Source of the DNA: Gillisella terrae
GTDB taxonomy: Bacteria; Pseudomonadota; Alphaproteobacteria; Rhizobiales; Rhizobiaceae
DNA: 64,000 bases
NCBI RefSeq assembly: GCF_004801395.1
Contig: NZ_SSOA01000001.1
Location: 62,001-126,000 of the forward strand
Direction: 5' to 3'
The position numbers and the translations under genes are program-made. Of the stretch, positions 9,043 to 17,616 are shown in pieces. The notes beneath the pieces were generated by a model. The model was not told where the DNA came from. It made no database searches and worked only from the letters and a program-made list of their open reading frames with translations. Positions within the stretch are counted from its first letter, which is position 1; each line of letters starts with the position of its first letter.

Positions 9043-9845
9043 CAATTTTCTCGCTTGATGCTGCTCTCGTGCCAGCGATGCAGCGCCAGCCAGGAGATGA
9101 AGGATGTCATGGCAAAAATCATAACGCCGAGGCATGACAGGAGAATAAGGGCGGCGAACAGCCTCGGAATATTCAGCCGGTATTGTGCTTCCAGCAGGCG
9201 AAAAGCGAGGCCGGAGCCAGCGCCGGCAGAGCCCGCCGCAAACTCGGCCACCACTGCGGCAATCAAGGCCAAGCCACCACCGATACGAAGGCCGGTCATG
9301 AAGTAGGGCAGGGATGCGGGCAATTTTAGATAGATCAGCGTTTGCCAGCGCGATGCGCCGTAAAGATCAAACAGGTTGAGCAGGTTATGATCGACGCTTT
9401 TCAAGCCCTGCACCATATTCGACAGGATGGGGAAAAACGCCACCAGAAAGGCGCAGATCAGCAAAGCAACCTGCGTGGTCGGCGCATAAATCAGGATCAG
9501 CGGTGAGATGGCGACAATTGGTGTGACCTGCAAAATCACCGCAATCGGATAGAAGGCCAGCTCGATCCACTTTCCCTGCACCAGAAAAATGGCCATGCCA
9601 ACCCCGCCAATCAGTGCCAAAGCCAATGAGATCAGGGTGATCTTGGTGGTGACCCACAGGGCGGGGCCAAGGGTTGGCCAATCATTGTACAGCGCATTGG
9701 CCACAGCCAGCGGACTTGGCAAAATATATTGGGGCACGCCTGAAACCACGACGCCGATGTGCCAGACCAGAACCAGCACCACCACGACCGCGATGGGAAC
9801 GATGATTTGCAGGGCCGTTTCGAATGCACGATTGCGGTTGGCCAT
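9042..9845 (-). CDS. ABC transporter permease, NitT/TauT (SsuC/ThiX) type
   Basis: An inner-membrane permease of about 267 residues with six predicted hydrophobic segments and the EAA-type loop (LYGASRWQTLIYLKLPASLP), which contacts the ATPase. Start at 9845 overlaps the upstream stop by one base (TGATG). It is the middle gene of a binding protein-ATPase-permease importer on the minus strand. Family members carry nitrate, sulfonates, taurine or pyrimidine precursors; given the downstream CodA-like enzyme, a nitrogen heterocycle is the best guess. Confidence 0.9.
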   Translation of the reverse strand: MANRNRAFETALQIIVPIAVVVVLVLVWHIGVVVSGVPQYILPSPLAVANALYNDWPTLGPALWVTTKITLISLALALIGGVGMAIFLVQGKWIELAFYPIAVILQVTPIVAISPLILIYAPTTQVALLICAFLVAFFPILSNMVQGLKSVDHNLLNLFDLYGASRWQTLIYLKLPASLPYFMTGLRIGGGLALIAAVVAEFAAGSAGAGSGLAFRLLEAQYRLNIPRLFAALILLSCLGVMIFAMTSFISWLALHRWHESSIKREN

Positions 9846-10666
9846 CAATGATCCTCCCCGCCCATGGCGCTAAGGAGCGCGTTGGATGTTTTTTCGCAGG
9901 CCTGACGATATTCCTCCGAGGTGCGATAATGGGCATCCCGATTGAGGCTGGTTTCAAGCGGAAAATCCGCTGCCACCCGTCCGGGCCGCGCCTGCATCAC
10001 CACAATGCGGTTGGAGAGATAGGCGGCCTCAAACACCGAGTGGGTGACAAAAATTACGGTGATGCCTTTATCCTGCCATAGCGCCAGCACGTCATCATTC
10101 AGCTTTTGCCGGGTGATTTCATCGAGTGCTGCAAAGGGTTCATCCATCAGCAGCAGTTTTGGTCGGGTGACCAAAGCTCTCGCAATGGACACCCGCATTT
10201 TCATGCCGCCAGACAGTTCGCGCGGATAGGCACCGGCAAAATCCTTGAGGCCCACCGTCTCCAGCGCTTCCATGATCTGCGGCTTTGCCTCTGATTTTGA
10301 CACGCCGCGCAGCCGCAATGGCAGATAGACATTGCCAAGCACCGTCTGCCAGGGCAGCAGGGTGGGTTCCTGAAAGACAAAGCTGATGTCACCATCGGGC
10401 AGGCCCTTGGCATTGATGCGTGAGCTGGGCCAGTCAATGGTGCCGCTGGTGGTATCGCCAAGGCCGGCAATGATGCGCAGCGCCGTGGATTTGCCACAGC
10501 CGGAGGGGCCAAGCAGGCTGACAAATTCGCCCGGCTCGACGGTGAGCGACATGTTGGACAGCGCCACGGTGCCGGAGGAGAATGTTTTGGACACGCCGGA
10601 TAGCGTGACAAGCGGACGCTTTTTACTCTCGCTCGAAATGGGCAATGGTGTGTCAGTCACGATCAT
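9845..10666 (-). CDS. ABC transporter ATP-binding protein, NitT/TauT type
   Basis: A 273-residue ATPase with Walker A (GPSGCGKST), Q-loop (VFQEPTLLPW), signature (LSGGMKMRVSIARAL), Walker B (LLLMDEPF) and H-loop (VTHSVFEAAYL). The FQEPTLLPW form is characteristic of the NitT/TauT/SsuB group. It energises import by the adjoining permease. It is separated from the upstream binding-protein gene by 226 bp containing a long perfect inverted repeat, but read in the same direction and probably cotranscribed. Confidence 0.93.
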   Translation of the reverse strand: MIVTDTPLPISSESKKRPLVTLSGVSKTFSSGTVALSNMSLTVEPGEFVSLLGPSGCGKSTALRIIAGLGDTTSGTIDWPSSRINAKGLPDGDISFVFQEPTLLPWQTVLGNVYLPLRLRGVSKSEAKPQIMEALETVGLKDFAGAYPRELSGGMKMRVSIARALVTRPKLLLMDEPFAALDEITRQKLNDDVLALWQDKGITVIFVTHSVFEAAYLSNRIVVMQARPGRVAADFPLETSLNRDAHYRTSEEYRQACEKTSNALLSAMGGEDH

Positions 10667-10736
10667 GCAATGCCTGTTGTTGATGGTCTTTGCTGCTTAT
10701 GCGAACGTTGTCTGAAAACGGTATAGGGATTGAAAA

Positions 10737-10884
10737 CCCCTCCCCAACCCTCCCCACAAGGGGGAGGGAGTCTGTTGGTATTCCGCGTTAACCTTAGCAT
10801 TCCACCAAAAGGCATCTTGTGCCAGGCCGGTGGCGACCCCACTCAACCTGCTCCCTCCCCCTTGTGGGGAGGGTTGGGGAGGGG
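10737..10884. repeat. 34-bp perfect inverted repeat within the ABC operon
   Basis: The left arm (10737-10770, starting CCCCTCCCCAACCCTCC) and right arm (10851-10884, ending GGGTTGGGGAGGGG) are exact reverse complements over 34 bp, with an 80-bp spacer. The element starts 8 bp after the binding-protein stop and ends 70 bp before the ATPase start on the minus strand. The RNA could form a very stable long-range stem, as REP-type sequences do behind binding-protein genes. Confidence 0.9.
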
Positions 10885-10892
10885 TGTTAACC

Positions 10893-11897
10893 TCACTTCT
10901 TGAGCTTCAACCCAACGCCCTTGCACACAAATTTGGTGGTGAAGGCCTTTTGATAATCCAGCTTGGCATCCACCACGCCAATCGAGACCATTTCATCGAA
11001 GAATTTTTTGTAATGGTCATCGGTCATGCAGCCGATGCCCTTTTCAAGGGTCGGGCCGGAATCGACGATGCCATATTCTTTCATCTTCTCAATCGAGAAG
11101 GCGATTTGTGCATCGGTCATTTCCGGATTGTCTTTTTTGATCAAATCATTGGCGGCTTTGTTGTCACCGTAGAGATAGTTATACCAGCCCTCCGCAGAGG
11201 CATCGACAAAGCGTTGCACCACATCCGGCTTTGCATCAATCATTGCCTGAGTGGTGGTGATCATGGTGGAATAGGGGCTGTAGCCATTGTCAGCCAGCAA
11301 AAACAGCTTGGGCTTGAAACCACCCTGCTTTTCGACTTCAAAAGGCTCAGAGGTGATATAGCCCTGCTGGGCCGATTTTTTATTGGCGATGAACGGAGCG
11401 GGATTGAAGGTGTAGGGCTTATATTGCTCGTCTTTAAAGCCGGGGTAATTCTTCTTCATCCACTCGAAATAGGTCAGGTAGCCATCCTTGCCCATATAGA
11501 TGGTGTCGAGCTTGGCGAGATCGGCAAACTTCTCCACGCCCTGATCGGGATGGGCCATCAACACCTGCGGGTCTTTTTGGAAAATAGCAGCGACATCCAC
11601 CAGCGGAATGCCCTGCTTGACGGCATCCATTTCCGCCTGCGGGCTGCCCATGTAAAAATCCACCTTGCCAGCAATCAACAAAGCCTGATTGGCGGCATTG
11701 GGGCCGCCCTGCACGATTTTCACATCGAGCCCATATTTTTTATAGGTGCCATCGGCCACGGCCTGATAAAATCCACCATGCTCGGCCTGCGCCAACCAAT
11801 TGGTGCCGTAGCTGACCTTATCCAAAGCGAGGGCCGGGCAGGCTGCGCCCAGCGCCAGAGCGGCTGCGGCAAGATAATGTGCAAATCTGTTCGTCAT
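10893..11897 (-). CDS. ABC transporter substrate-binding protein, NMT1/THI5-like
   Basis: A periplasmic binding protein of about 334 residues. The start at 11897 follows GGGGAAAGATCAGC and gives a signal peptide (MTNRFAHYLAAAALALGAA, cleavage near CPALA|LD). The mature N-terminus VSYGTNWLAQAEHGGFYQAV is the NMT1/THI5-like signature (compare pyrimidine-precursor binding proteins), followed by GLDVKIVQGGPNAANQ. It is the first gene of the importer; the LysR gene diverges from it. The ligand is inferred, not shown, to be a pyrimidine-like or other nitrogenous ring compound. Confidence 0.88.
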   Translation of the reverse strand: MTNRFAHYLAAAALALGAACPALALDKVSYGTNWLAQAEHGGFYQAVADGTYKKYGLDVKIVQGGPNAANQALLIAGKVDFYMGSPQAEMDAVKQGIPLVDVAAIFQKDPQVLMAHPDQGVEKFADLAKLDTIYMGKDGYLTYFEWMKKNYPGFKDEQYKPYTFNPAPFIANKKSAQQGYITSEPFEVEKQGGFKPKLFLLADNGYSPYSTMITTTQAMIDAKPDVVQRFVDASAEGWYNYLYGDNKAANDLIKKDNPEMTDAQIAFSIEKMKEYGIVDSGPTLEKGIGCMTDDHYKKFFDEMVSIGVVDAKLDYQKAFTTKFVCKGVGLKLKK

Positions 11898-11981
11898 GCT
11901 GATCTTTCCCCTCACGCCCCTTGGGGGCCACGCTCGTTGACGCATTTTTCACATTTGAGCGCTTGCTTTGCGCTTTGAAAA

Positions 11982-12007
11982 GCATCAAATTTCGTTCGCA
12001 TTGATGC
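11982..12007. promoter_or_regulatory. Dyad in the divergent lysR/importer promoter region
   Basis: GCATCAA (11982-11988) and TTGATGC (12001-12007) form a perfect 7-bp inverted repeat with 12 bp between, in the 182-bp gap between the two divergent genes. Its place and symmetry suit a LysR-family operator controlling the importer operon and the regulator gene itself. Confidence 0.5.
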
Positions 12008-12079
12008 CTTTAAAGCAGCGCTTGCATCTTTTGATCTATTGCTGTTCAGCCTGATTAAAAAATAGACTGGTGATCACCC

Positions 12080-13051
12080 ATGTTGCATTCCAGAAAGCTG
12101 TATTACATTGATGAGATTGCCAGATGTGGCTCGATCCGCAAGGCAGCAAATCGTCTTAACGTTGCATCCTCGGCGGTGAATCGCCAAATTCTGGCGCTGG
12201 AGGAAGAGCTGGGCGCACCGATTTTCGAGCGCCTGCCGCGCGGCTTGCGCCTGACGGCGGCGGGTGAGCTGTGCGTGGAGCATATTCGGGAGGTTTTGAA
12301 AGGCTATGAGCGCTTGGAAGCGCGCATACGTAGCCTGAAAACCCCGCAGGCGGGCAGGGTCTCTCTGGTCACAACGGTGGGGCTGGCAGCCGGTCCTTTG
12401 CCCGATATCATTGCGCGCTTTTTGGAAGCACACCCTCGCATCAAGGTGCATGTGCGCAATGACAGTGGCACAACGACACTCAATCCGGTGCTGACGGGCG
12501 AGGTGGATATCGGCCTTGGCTTTAACATTGTTGCCACGCCGGGTATTCGCACCCTGGCCAATTTTGATATTCCGGTGGGGGCGGTGATGCCGCCGGGGCA
12601 TCATCTGGCGCAGGCGGTGGGGCCGGTGGATCTGGTCGACGTGGTGCAGGAAAAACTGGTGCTGGCCGAGCCGGGCACCAGCCTGCGCAATGTCATCAAT
12701 CTGGCGCTGGCGCCGCTGCCCTTGCCGATTGAGCCTTTGCTGGAAACCAATGCCTCGGAGCTTCTGAAGCAATTGGTTAAATGCGGCTCTGCTTTGACCT
12801 TGCTGAACCCGCTGGATGTTGTGGCCGAATGCCGCCGGGGCGAGCTGGTGTTTCGGCCCTTGAGCGAGCCGCATGTGCGCCACCAACCGATGAAACTGTT
12901 TGCCCGCGCGCGTGCCCCTTTGGATGCCGCCACCAGCCTGTTTGTGGAATATTTGATGCAGGAGATTGTGGCGCTGGTGGAGGATTTGCAAGGGAAAGGC
13001 TTTTTGCCCTTAACCCGCATCAACCCCGACCGTGTTCAGGATGGCGAGTAA
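12080..13051 (+). CDS. LysR-family transcriptional regulator
   Basis: A 323-residue protein with an N-terminal winged helix-turn-helix (YYIDEIARCGSIRKAANRLN, SSAVNRQILALEEELGAPIF) and a periplasmic-binding-protein-like effector domain. It diverges from the importer operon and most likely activates it in response to the imported compound or a product. Its 3' end overlaps the convergent creatininase-family gene by 16 bp. No typical codons are missing; the length is slightly above the family mean. Confidence 0.92.
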   Translation: MLHSRKLYYIDEIARCGSIRKAANRLNVASSAVNRQILALEEELGAPIFERLPRGLRLTAAGELCVEHIREVLKGYERLEARIRSLKTPQAGRVSLVTTVGLAAGPLPDIIARFLEAHPRIKVHVRNDSGTTTLNPVLTGEVDIGLGFNIVATPGIRTLANFDIPVGAVMPPGHHLAQAVGPVDLVDVVQEKLVLAEPGTSLRNVINLALAPLPLPIEPLLETNASELLKQLVKCGSALTLLNPLDVVAECRRGELVFRPLSEPHVRHQPMKLFARARAPLDAATSLFVEYLMQEIVALVEDLQGKGFLPLTRINPDRVQDGE

Positions 13052-13836
13052 AGCTCTGACAGCGGATAATCGCGCACATCCCGCAGCAATTGCACAAAGC
13101 TCGCAACCTGATGCTGGCAGATCGCCGCACCCTTTTCAGCCGTACCCTTGGAGGCATCACCCACCACGCCATGGGGGTTCAGGTCATGAGCAATCCATGC
13201 CAGCGTATGGGGTGGCGTTGGCCCCAGAAATTCAGAGCGCTCGCGCATCCATTCGGCCTTGGAGATAAAATTCTCGGCATTATTCATCCGCACCAGATCA
13301 GGCCTAAAATGCAACATCAGCGAGGTTTCAACTTCGCCGCCATGAATGCCATATTTGGCCTCGTGCTCGGAAATCATGCCATCCGGATGGCCAAACCGCG
13401 CCCATTGGGTGGCCACCACCATCATCTGAAAGCGCACACGCAACTCGCGCGCCACAATATTCATCACATCCAGATTGCCACCGTGGGAATTGACAATCAC
13501 CAGCTTGCGAAGCCCCGCCTCAGCCACCTTACCACCAATGGCGGTCCAGGCCGGAATGAGAATCTCAGCCCCCAGGGAGAGCGTGCCGGGACCATAAATA
13601 TGCTCATTGGCCTTGCCAATTTCCTGCGTAGGCAGCACCAGAAAATCCAGATCATCGGGGCGCTGTACTTTCAGCTCATTCAACATGCCGTTGGCAATGG
13701 CAACATCGGTGGCAATCGGCAGGTGCGGGCCGTGCTGCTCGGTGGAGGCAATTGGCAGAATGGCAATGGTTTTATCGGCGGACAGGTGTTTGAAGTCGTG
13801 GGTGTTCAACTCGTTCCAGTAAAAAGGTCTTGCCAT
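13036..13836 (-). CDS. Creatininase-family amidohydrolase
   Basis: A 266-residue protein of the creatininase/FAPy-deformylase/MftE superfamily. Seen: a metal-ligand segment LPIASTEQHGPHLPIATD, IVNSHGGNLDVMNIVARELR and GIHGGEVETSLML, the three conserved metal-binding blocks. The ATG at 13836 (MARPFYWNELNT) begins just before the family domain. The frame runs on upstream through a RIME-like repeat, which cannot be genuine coding sequence. It is transcribed toward lysR and away from its own promoter region; together with the CodA-like enzyme it suggests ring opening of a cyclic amide, but the substrate is unproven. Confidence 0.88.
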   Translation of the reverse strand: MARPFYWNELNTHDFKHLSADKTIAILPIASTEQHGPHLPIATDVAIANGMLNELKVQRPDDLDFLVLPTQEIGKANEHIYGPGTLSLGAEILIPAWTAIGGKVAEAGLRKLVIVNSHGGNLDVMNIVARELRVRFQMMVVATQWARFGHPDGMISEHEAKYGIHGGEVETSLMLHFRPDLVRMNNAENFISKAEWMRERSEFLGPTPPHTLAWIAHDLNPHGVVGDASKGTAEKGAAICQHQVASFVQLLRDVRDYPLSELYSPS

Positions 13837-14027
13837 CACTCTGTTCCCTGATCTGTGTTGCGGCAACCGTAGAGCCGCAACCATCCTCGGAAAAGCATCA
13901 ATTTGTGTGCGCAGTGCTGCCAAAAAGGCGACGGCTTCACGGGCTGGCACCGTTAAGCTTAATTTTTGGTAAGCGGATACTGCCCGTCTGTGCTGTTGAG
14001 AAACGCATGTAACCGGCGTAGAACAAA
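13837..14027. other. Gene-free gap upstream of the creatininase gene
   Basis: Holds the presumed promoter of the creatininase-family gene (minus strand). No gene, hairpin or dyad is clear before the RIME-like repeat that begins at 14028. Confidence 0.6.
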
Positions 14028-14133
14028 ATCTACTGCATAATTCCTTAAATCGGAGTGGATTTAAGGAATTATGCAGTAGATTAAAAATGTTACAGCGTCC
14101 TTTGTGCGCCATATATGGCGCACGGCGCTGTAA
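14028..14133 (+). repeat. RIME-like mosaic palindromic repeat, copy 2
   Basis: A complete copy: TACTGCATAATTCC..GGAATTATGCAGTA stem, then TTACAGCGTCCTTTGTGCG and a GTGCGCCATATATGGCGCAC palindrome ending CGGCGCTGTAA. Its last bases (TAAGG) lie next to the ribosome-site position of the phosphoesterase gene that starts at 14147. Confidence 0.88.
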
Positions 14134-14146
14134 GGCTGGGTCATGC

Positions 14147-14926
14147 ATGAAGAAACTACTGCGTAAAATTCTTGATACGGGGTCAAAAGGCCATGGTGCG
14201 TCTGTGCGGCCACGGCTGGCGTTTGATGGGCAAGAGTTTTCAACAATCTACGCGGTCGGCGATGTGCATGGTTGCTATGTCGAGCTGCTTGAGGCGGAGT
14301 GTCGAATTTTGCAAGACGCCAGCCTGCGCGATGGGCGCAAGCTGGTTGTTATGCTGGGGGACTATGTTGATCGCGGGCCATCGTCAAAGCGGGTGATTGA
14401 GCATTTGATGAAGCCGCTGCCGCCGCAATTTGAGCGCGTCAGCCTTTGCGGCAATCACGATGATGCCTTTTGTGATTTTATCGAAAATCCCTCGCTCGGG
14501 CGCGGTTGGCTGGATTTTGGCGCAGCCGCGACACTCTATTCCTATGGTCTGGATATTGATCAGGCGCTGCAAAAGGCTGGCGGCTTTGAAGGCCTGCGCC
14601 CCCAACTTTCCGCCGCCATTCCCTCCAGCCATTATTATTGGCTGAAAGCGCTGCCGGTCATGCTGACCGTTGGCCCGATTGTCTTTGTGCATGCCGGTGT
14701 CAAGCCCGGTCTGGTGCTGGATGAGCAGACGGATCAGGATCTGATGTGGATCCGGGAGCCGTTTTTAAGCCGTGGCCCTGAATTGCCCTATACCGTTGTG
14801 CATGGCCACACGCCCACCGATGCGGTCAGTTTTGGCAAGAATCGCATTGGTGTTGATACCGCCGCCTATGCGTCCGGTCATCTCAGTGTTGTGTGCATTG
14901 CCAATGGTCAGGCGCAGGTGATCTGA
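14147..14926 (+). CDS. Calcineurin-like metallophosphoesterase (Ser/Thr phosphatase type)
   Basis: A 259-residue protein with the PPP-type metal motifs in order: GDVHG (YAVGDVHGCYVE), GDYVDRG (VMLGDYVDRGPSSKR), GNHD (LCGNHDDAF), then HAGVKPG and HGHTP. This is the set found in bacterial lambda-type/PrpA-like protein phosphatases and diadenosine tetraphosphatases. The ATG at 14147 (MKKLLRKILDTG) is preferred, since the longer frame starts inside the repeat at 14028-14133. It stands alone between divergent and convergent neighbours. The physiological substrate is unknown. Confidence 0.88.
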   Translation: MKKLLRKILDTGSKGHGASVRPRLAFDGQEFSTIYAVGDVHGCYVELLEAECRILQDASLRDGRKLVVMLGDYVDRGPSSKRVIEHLMKPLPPQFERVSLCGNHDDAFCDFIENPSLGRGWLDFGAAATLYSYGLDIDQALQKAGGFEGLRPQLSAAIPSSHYYWLKALPVMLTVGPIVFVHAGVKPGLVLDEQTDQDLMWIREPFLSRGPELPYTVVHGHTPTDAVSFGKNRIGVDTAAYASGHLSVVCIANGQAQVI

Positions 14927-14938
14927 ACCTGACAGATT

Positions 14939-15835
14939 CTAAGGCGCTATGGCGGTCTTTGGCTTGCCCCACTCAGCAAGGGCAATGCCACCCAGCACCA
15001 ATGCCAGCGCCATCATGTGAAAGCCTTCCAGATGTTCACCCACAACGATGACCGAGAGCACGGTGCCGAAGATGGGCACGAGATTGATAAACAATCCGGC
15101 CCGGTTCGCTCCGATAATGCTGACGCCTTTGATATAGAGTGTTTGCGAGACCAGTGAGGGCAGCAATCCGCAAAACAGAATCAGCAAAACTCCGGTGGTG
15201 TCGGGCAGAATCAGACTGCCATTGGCCTCTTCCCACATCACCAGAGGAATCGTTGCCAGCATTGCACCAAAGGACAACGAGGCCATCAGGCTTTTCCAGT
15301 GCAACTCCGGCTTCCAGCGCAGCGCGATGGTGAACAGCGAATAGCACAGCACCGCCAGCATCATCAGCCCGTCACCAAAATTGAGGCGCAGGGACAGCAA
15401 AGCGGTCAGATCGCCATGGCCTGCGGTGAGGGCCACGCCGATAAAGCTGATGATGAAGCCCAGAATCTGCACCTTGGATGCGGCTATGCGAAACAGCAGA
15501 AAATTGAGAACAAAAATCAGCACCGGAATGGCACCTTGCTCAATGGCACCGTTGACGGCTGAAGTGTATTTCAAAGCCGAATAGAGAAAGCCGTTAAAGC
15601 CGGTATAGCCAACCGCGCCAAAGGCCAAAAGCAGCGGAATGTTGCGCCGGATCACCGGCCAGTCGGATTTGATCTGATCAATGGAAATCGACAGAAGTAG
15701 GCAGAAAGCCAATGTCCAGCGTCCGGCATTGAGCACCATGGGGCTGATGTGTCCCACGGCCAGCTTGCCGGCCACAGCATTGCCGCCCCAAAGCAGCGTG
15801 GTGAGCATCAGATAGGCATAGGCGCGGATTTGCAT
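14939..15835 (-). CDS. EamA/DMT-family transporter
   Basis: A 298-residue inner-membrane protein with about ten hydrophobic segments and two EamA repeats (LMLTTLLWGGNAVAGKLAVG; the second half ends in VVGEHLEGFHMMALALVLGG). Drug/metabolite-superfamily members usually export amino acids or other metabolites. The start at 15835 is chosen because AAGGA lies 6 bases before it; the ATG at 15841 would sit directly on that ribosome site. It is convergent with the phosphoesterase (12 bp between stops). The substrate is unknown. Confidence 0.88.
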   Translation of the reverse strand: MQIRAYAYLMLTTLLWGGNAVAGKLAVGHISPMVLNAGRWTLAFCLLLSISIDQIKSDWPVIRRNIPLLLAFGAVGYTGFNGFLYSALKYTSAVNGAIEQGAIPVLIFVLNFLLFRIAASKVQILGFIISFIGVALTAGHGDLTALLSLRLNFGDGLMMLAVLCYSLFTIALRWKPELHWKSLMASLSFGAMLATIPLVMWEEANGSLILPDTTGVLLILFCGLLPSLVSQTLYIKGVSIIGANRAGLFINLVPIFGTVLSVIVVGEHLEGFHMMALALVLGGIALAEWGKPKTAIAP

Positions 15836-16065
15836 GGGCATTCCTTACGATCGTCATGGTTCGGCATTTTTTTATCAGCGGCGCACCTTCCTAAGGTTTT
15901 ACCTTACAAAAAGCCAGATTGCTGACGACAAACGGGTCGCTTTCCGCAAAACAAAGCATTATAGATGCGCGGGTTTGGCACGCCGTGAAAAGCGGTGTTG
16001 TCCTGAGCTTGCCTTCTGCGTGCAGATGTTGCACTTCGCGCAGGGGCATGCTTTGCTTCAAGGGG

Positions 16066-16130
16066 CGCGCGTCAGCGCATTTTTTTGAGTTTGCGCGTCA
16101 GCGCATTTTGGGAATTTGCGCGCGAGCGCA
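16066..16130 (+). repeat. Short GCGCGTCAGCGCATTTT-type repeats in the purA leader
   Basis: Three related units stand in tandem just upstream of purA: GCGCGTCAGCGCATTTT at about 16068-16084, the same word at 16093-16109, and a shorter GCGCGCGAGCGCAAG at 16118-16132. Each contains a small GCGC..GCGC palindrome. They would be transcribed as leader RNA. Confidence 0.6.
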
Positions 16131-16146
16131 AGAACAGGATTGAAAA

Positions 16147-17445
16147 ATGACGAATGTCGTGGTGGTTGGCTCCCAATGGGGCGACGAAGGCAAAGGCAAG
16201 ATTGTCGATTGGCTCTCTGAGCGTGCGGACGTGGTTGTGCGCTTTCAGGGTGGCCATAATGCTGGCCATACGCTCGTCATTGATGGAATTTCCTATAAGC
16301 TGTCATTGCTGCCCTCGGGCGTTGCCCGTCCCGGCAAAATGGCCGTGATCGGCAATGGCGTGGTGGTTGATCCCCATGCGCTGATTGCTGAAATTGGCCG
16401 TCTGGACGCTCAAGGCGTGAAAGTTTCGCCGGAAAACCTGCGCATTGCCGACAATGCCACGCTGATTTTGTCGCTGCACCGCGAGCTGGATGGCCTGCGT
16501 GAAGATGCGGCCTCCAACAGCGGCACAAAAATTGGCACCACCCGCCGCGGCATTGGCCCTGCCTATGAAGACAAGGTTGGCCGCCGTGCGATTCGCGTGA
16601 TGGATCTGGCCGATCCTGAAGGTCTGGCTGAAAAAGTCGCCCGCATTCTGCCCCATCACAATGCGCTGCGTCGCGGCTTTGGTGCGCCGGAAGTGGAGCA
16701 TTCGACCATTATGGAAGAATTGCTGTCGGTGGCCGACAAGGTGCTGCCCTTCCGCGAAACCGTTTGGCTGATGCTGGATAAAGAGCGTCGTCGTGGTGCG
16801 CGCATTCTGTTTGAAGGGGCACAAGGCTCGTTGCTCGATATCGATCACGGCACCTATCCCTTTGTGACCTCGTCCAACACGGTTGCAGGCCAGGCGGCGG
16901 CAGGCTCGGGCATGGGTCCGGGATCTCTGGGCTATATCCTCGGTATTACAAAGGCTTACACCACCCGCGTTGGTGAAGGTCCTTTCCCGACCGAGTTGAA
17001 AGACGAGATCGGCCAGTTTCTGGGCGAAAAAGGCCATGAGTTTGGCACCGTGACGGGCCGCAAGCGCCGTTGCGGCTGGTTTGATGCGGCTTTGGTGCGT
17101 CAGTCGGTTGCCACCAATGGCATCACCGGCATTGCGCTGACCAAGCTGGATGTGCTGGACGGCCTTGATGAGTTGAAAATTTGCGTTGGCTACAAGCTGG
17201 ATGGCGAAGAGATTGATCATCTTCCCGCAAGCCAGGCGGCGCAAGCTCGCGTCGAGCCGATTTACATCACGCTCGAAGGCTGGAAAGAATCAACGGTTGG
17301 TGCGCGCAAATGGGCTGATTTGCCAGCGCAGGCAATCAAATATGTGCGTCAGGTGGAAGAATTGATCGGCGCGCCTGTGGCTTTGCTCTCAACCAGCCCG
17401 GAACGCGACGACACCATACTTGTGACAGATCCATTTGAGGATTAA
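16147..17445 (+). CDS. purA: Adenylosuccinate synthetase
   Basis: Catalyses GTP-dependent condensation of IMP and aspartate, the first committed step to AMP. The 432-residue length is standard. Motifs: [16 protein letters not shown] (GTP loop and catalytic Asp), [10 protein letters not shown] (catalytic His), [15 protein letters not shown] (IMP binding), [19 protein letters not shown], and the C-terminal TKLDVLDGL guanine-recognition segment. A GGATTG ribosome site precedes the ATG. It stands with its own leader that contains short GC-rich repeats. Confidence 0.98.
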   Translation: MTNVVVVGSQWGDEGKGKIVDWLSERADVVVRFQGGHNAGHTLVIDGISYKLSLLPSGVARPGKMAVIGNGVVVDPHALIAEIGRLDAQGVKVSPENLRIADNATLILSLHRELDGLREDAASNSGTKIGTTRRGIGPAYEDKVGRRAIRVMDLADPEGLAEKVARILPHHNALRRGFGAPEVEHSTIMEELLSVADKVLPFRETVWLMLDKERRRGARILFEGAQGSLLDIDHGTYPFVTSSNTVAGQAAAGSGMGPGSLGYILGITKAYTTRVGEGPFPTELKDEIGQFLGEKGHEFGTVTGRKRRCGWFDAALVRQSVATNGITGIALTKLDVLDGLDELKICVGYKLDGEEIDHLPASQAAQARVEPIYITLEGWKESTVGARKWADLPAQAIKYVRQVEELIGAPVALLSTSPERDDTILVTDPFED

Positions 17446-17616
17446 GGTCATATTCGATAAATTGTCTTGCCTCCCGAATCCGACCAGCGGTTTTGGGGGG
17501 CATAAAACAGCGTAACAAAACTTCCCGGAAGTCGGGTTGCCCTGAAAACAGGGGTGCCAAGTGGACTGGGGCTATATCGTCTTTCGGCCAGAGCCGATGA
17601 CCACGAGAAAGTACGG

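Noticed and set aside
10830..11978. Open frame of 382 codons opposite the binding-protein gene
   Set aside because: The minus strand encodes a clear signal peptide and NMT1-like domain; the plus-strand frame starts within the inverted repeat and lacks any motif.
14087..14146. N-terminal extension of the metallophosphoesterase
   Set aside because: Begins inside the same repeat; similar sequence appears in false frames at other repeat copies.
13837..14148. N-terminal extension of the creatininase-family protein
   Set aside because: The extra codons run through the RIME-like repeat at 14028-14133 and read the repeat in one frame; the true start at 13836 fits the family.
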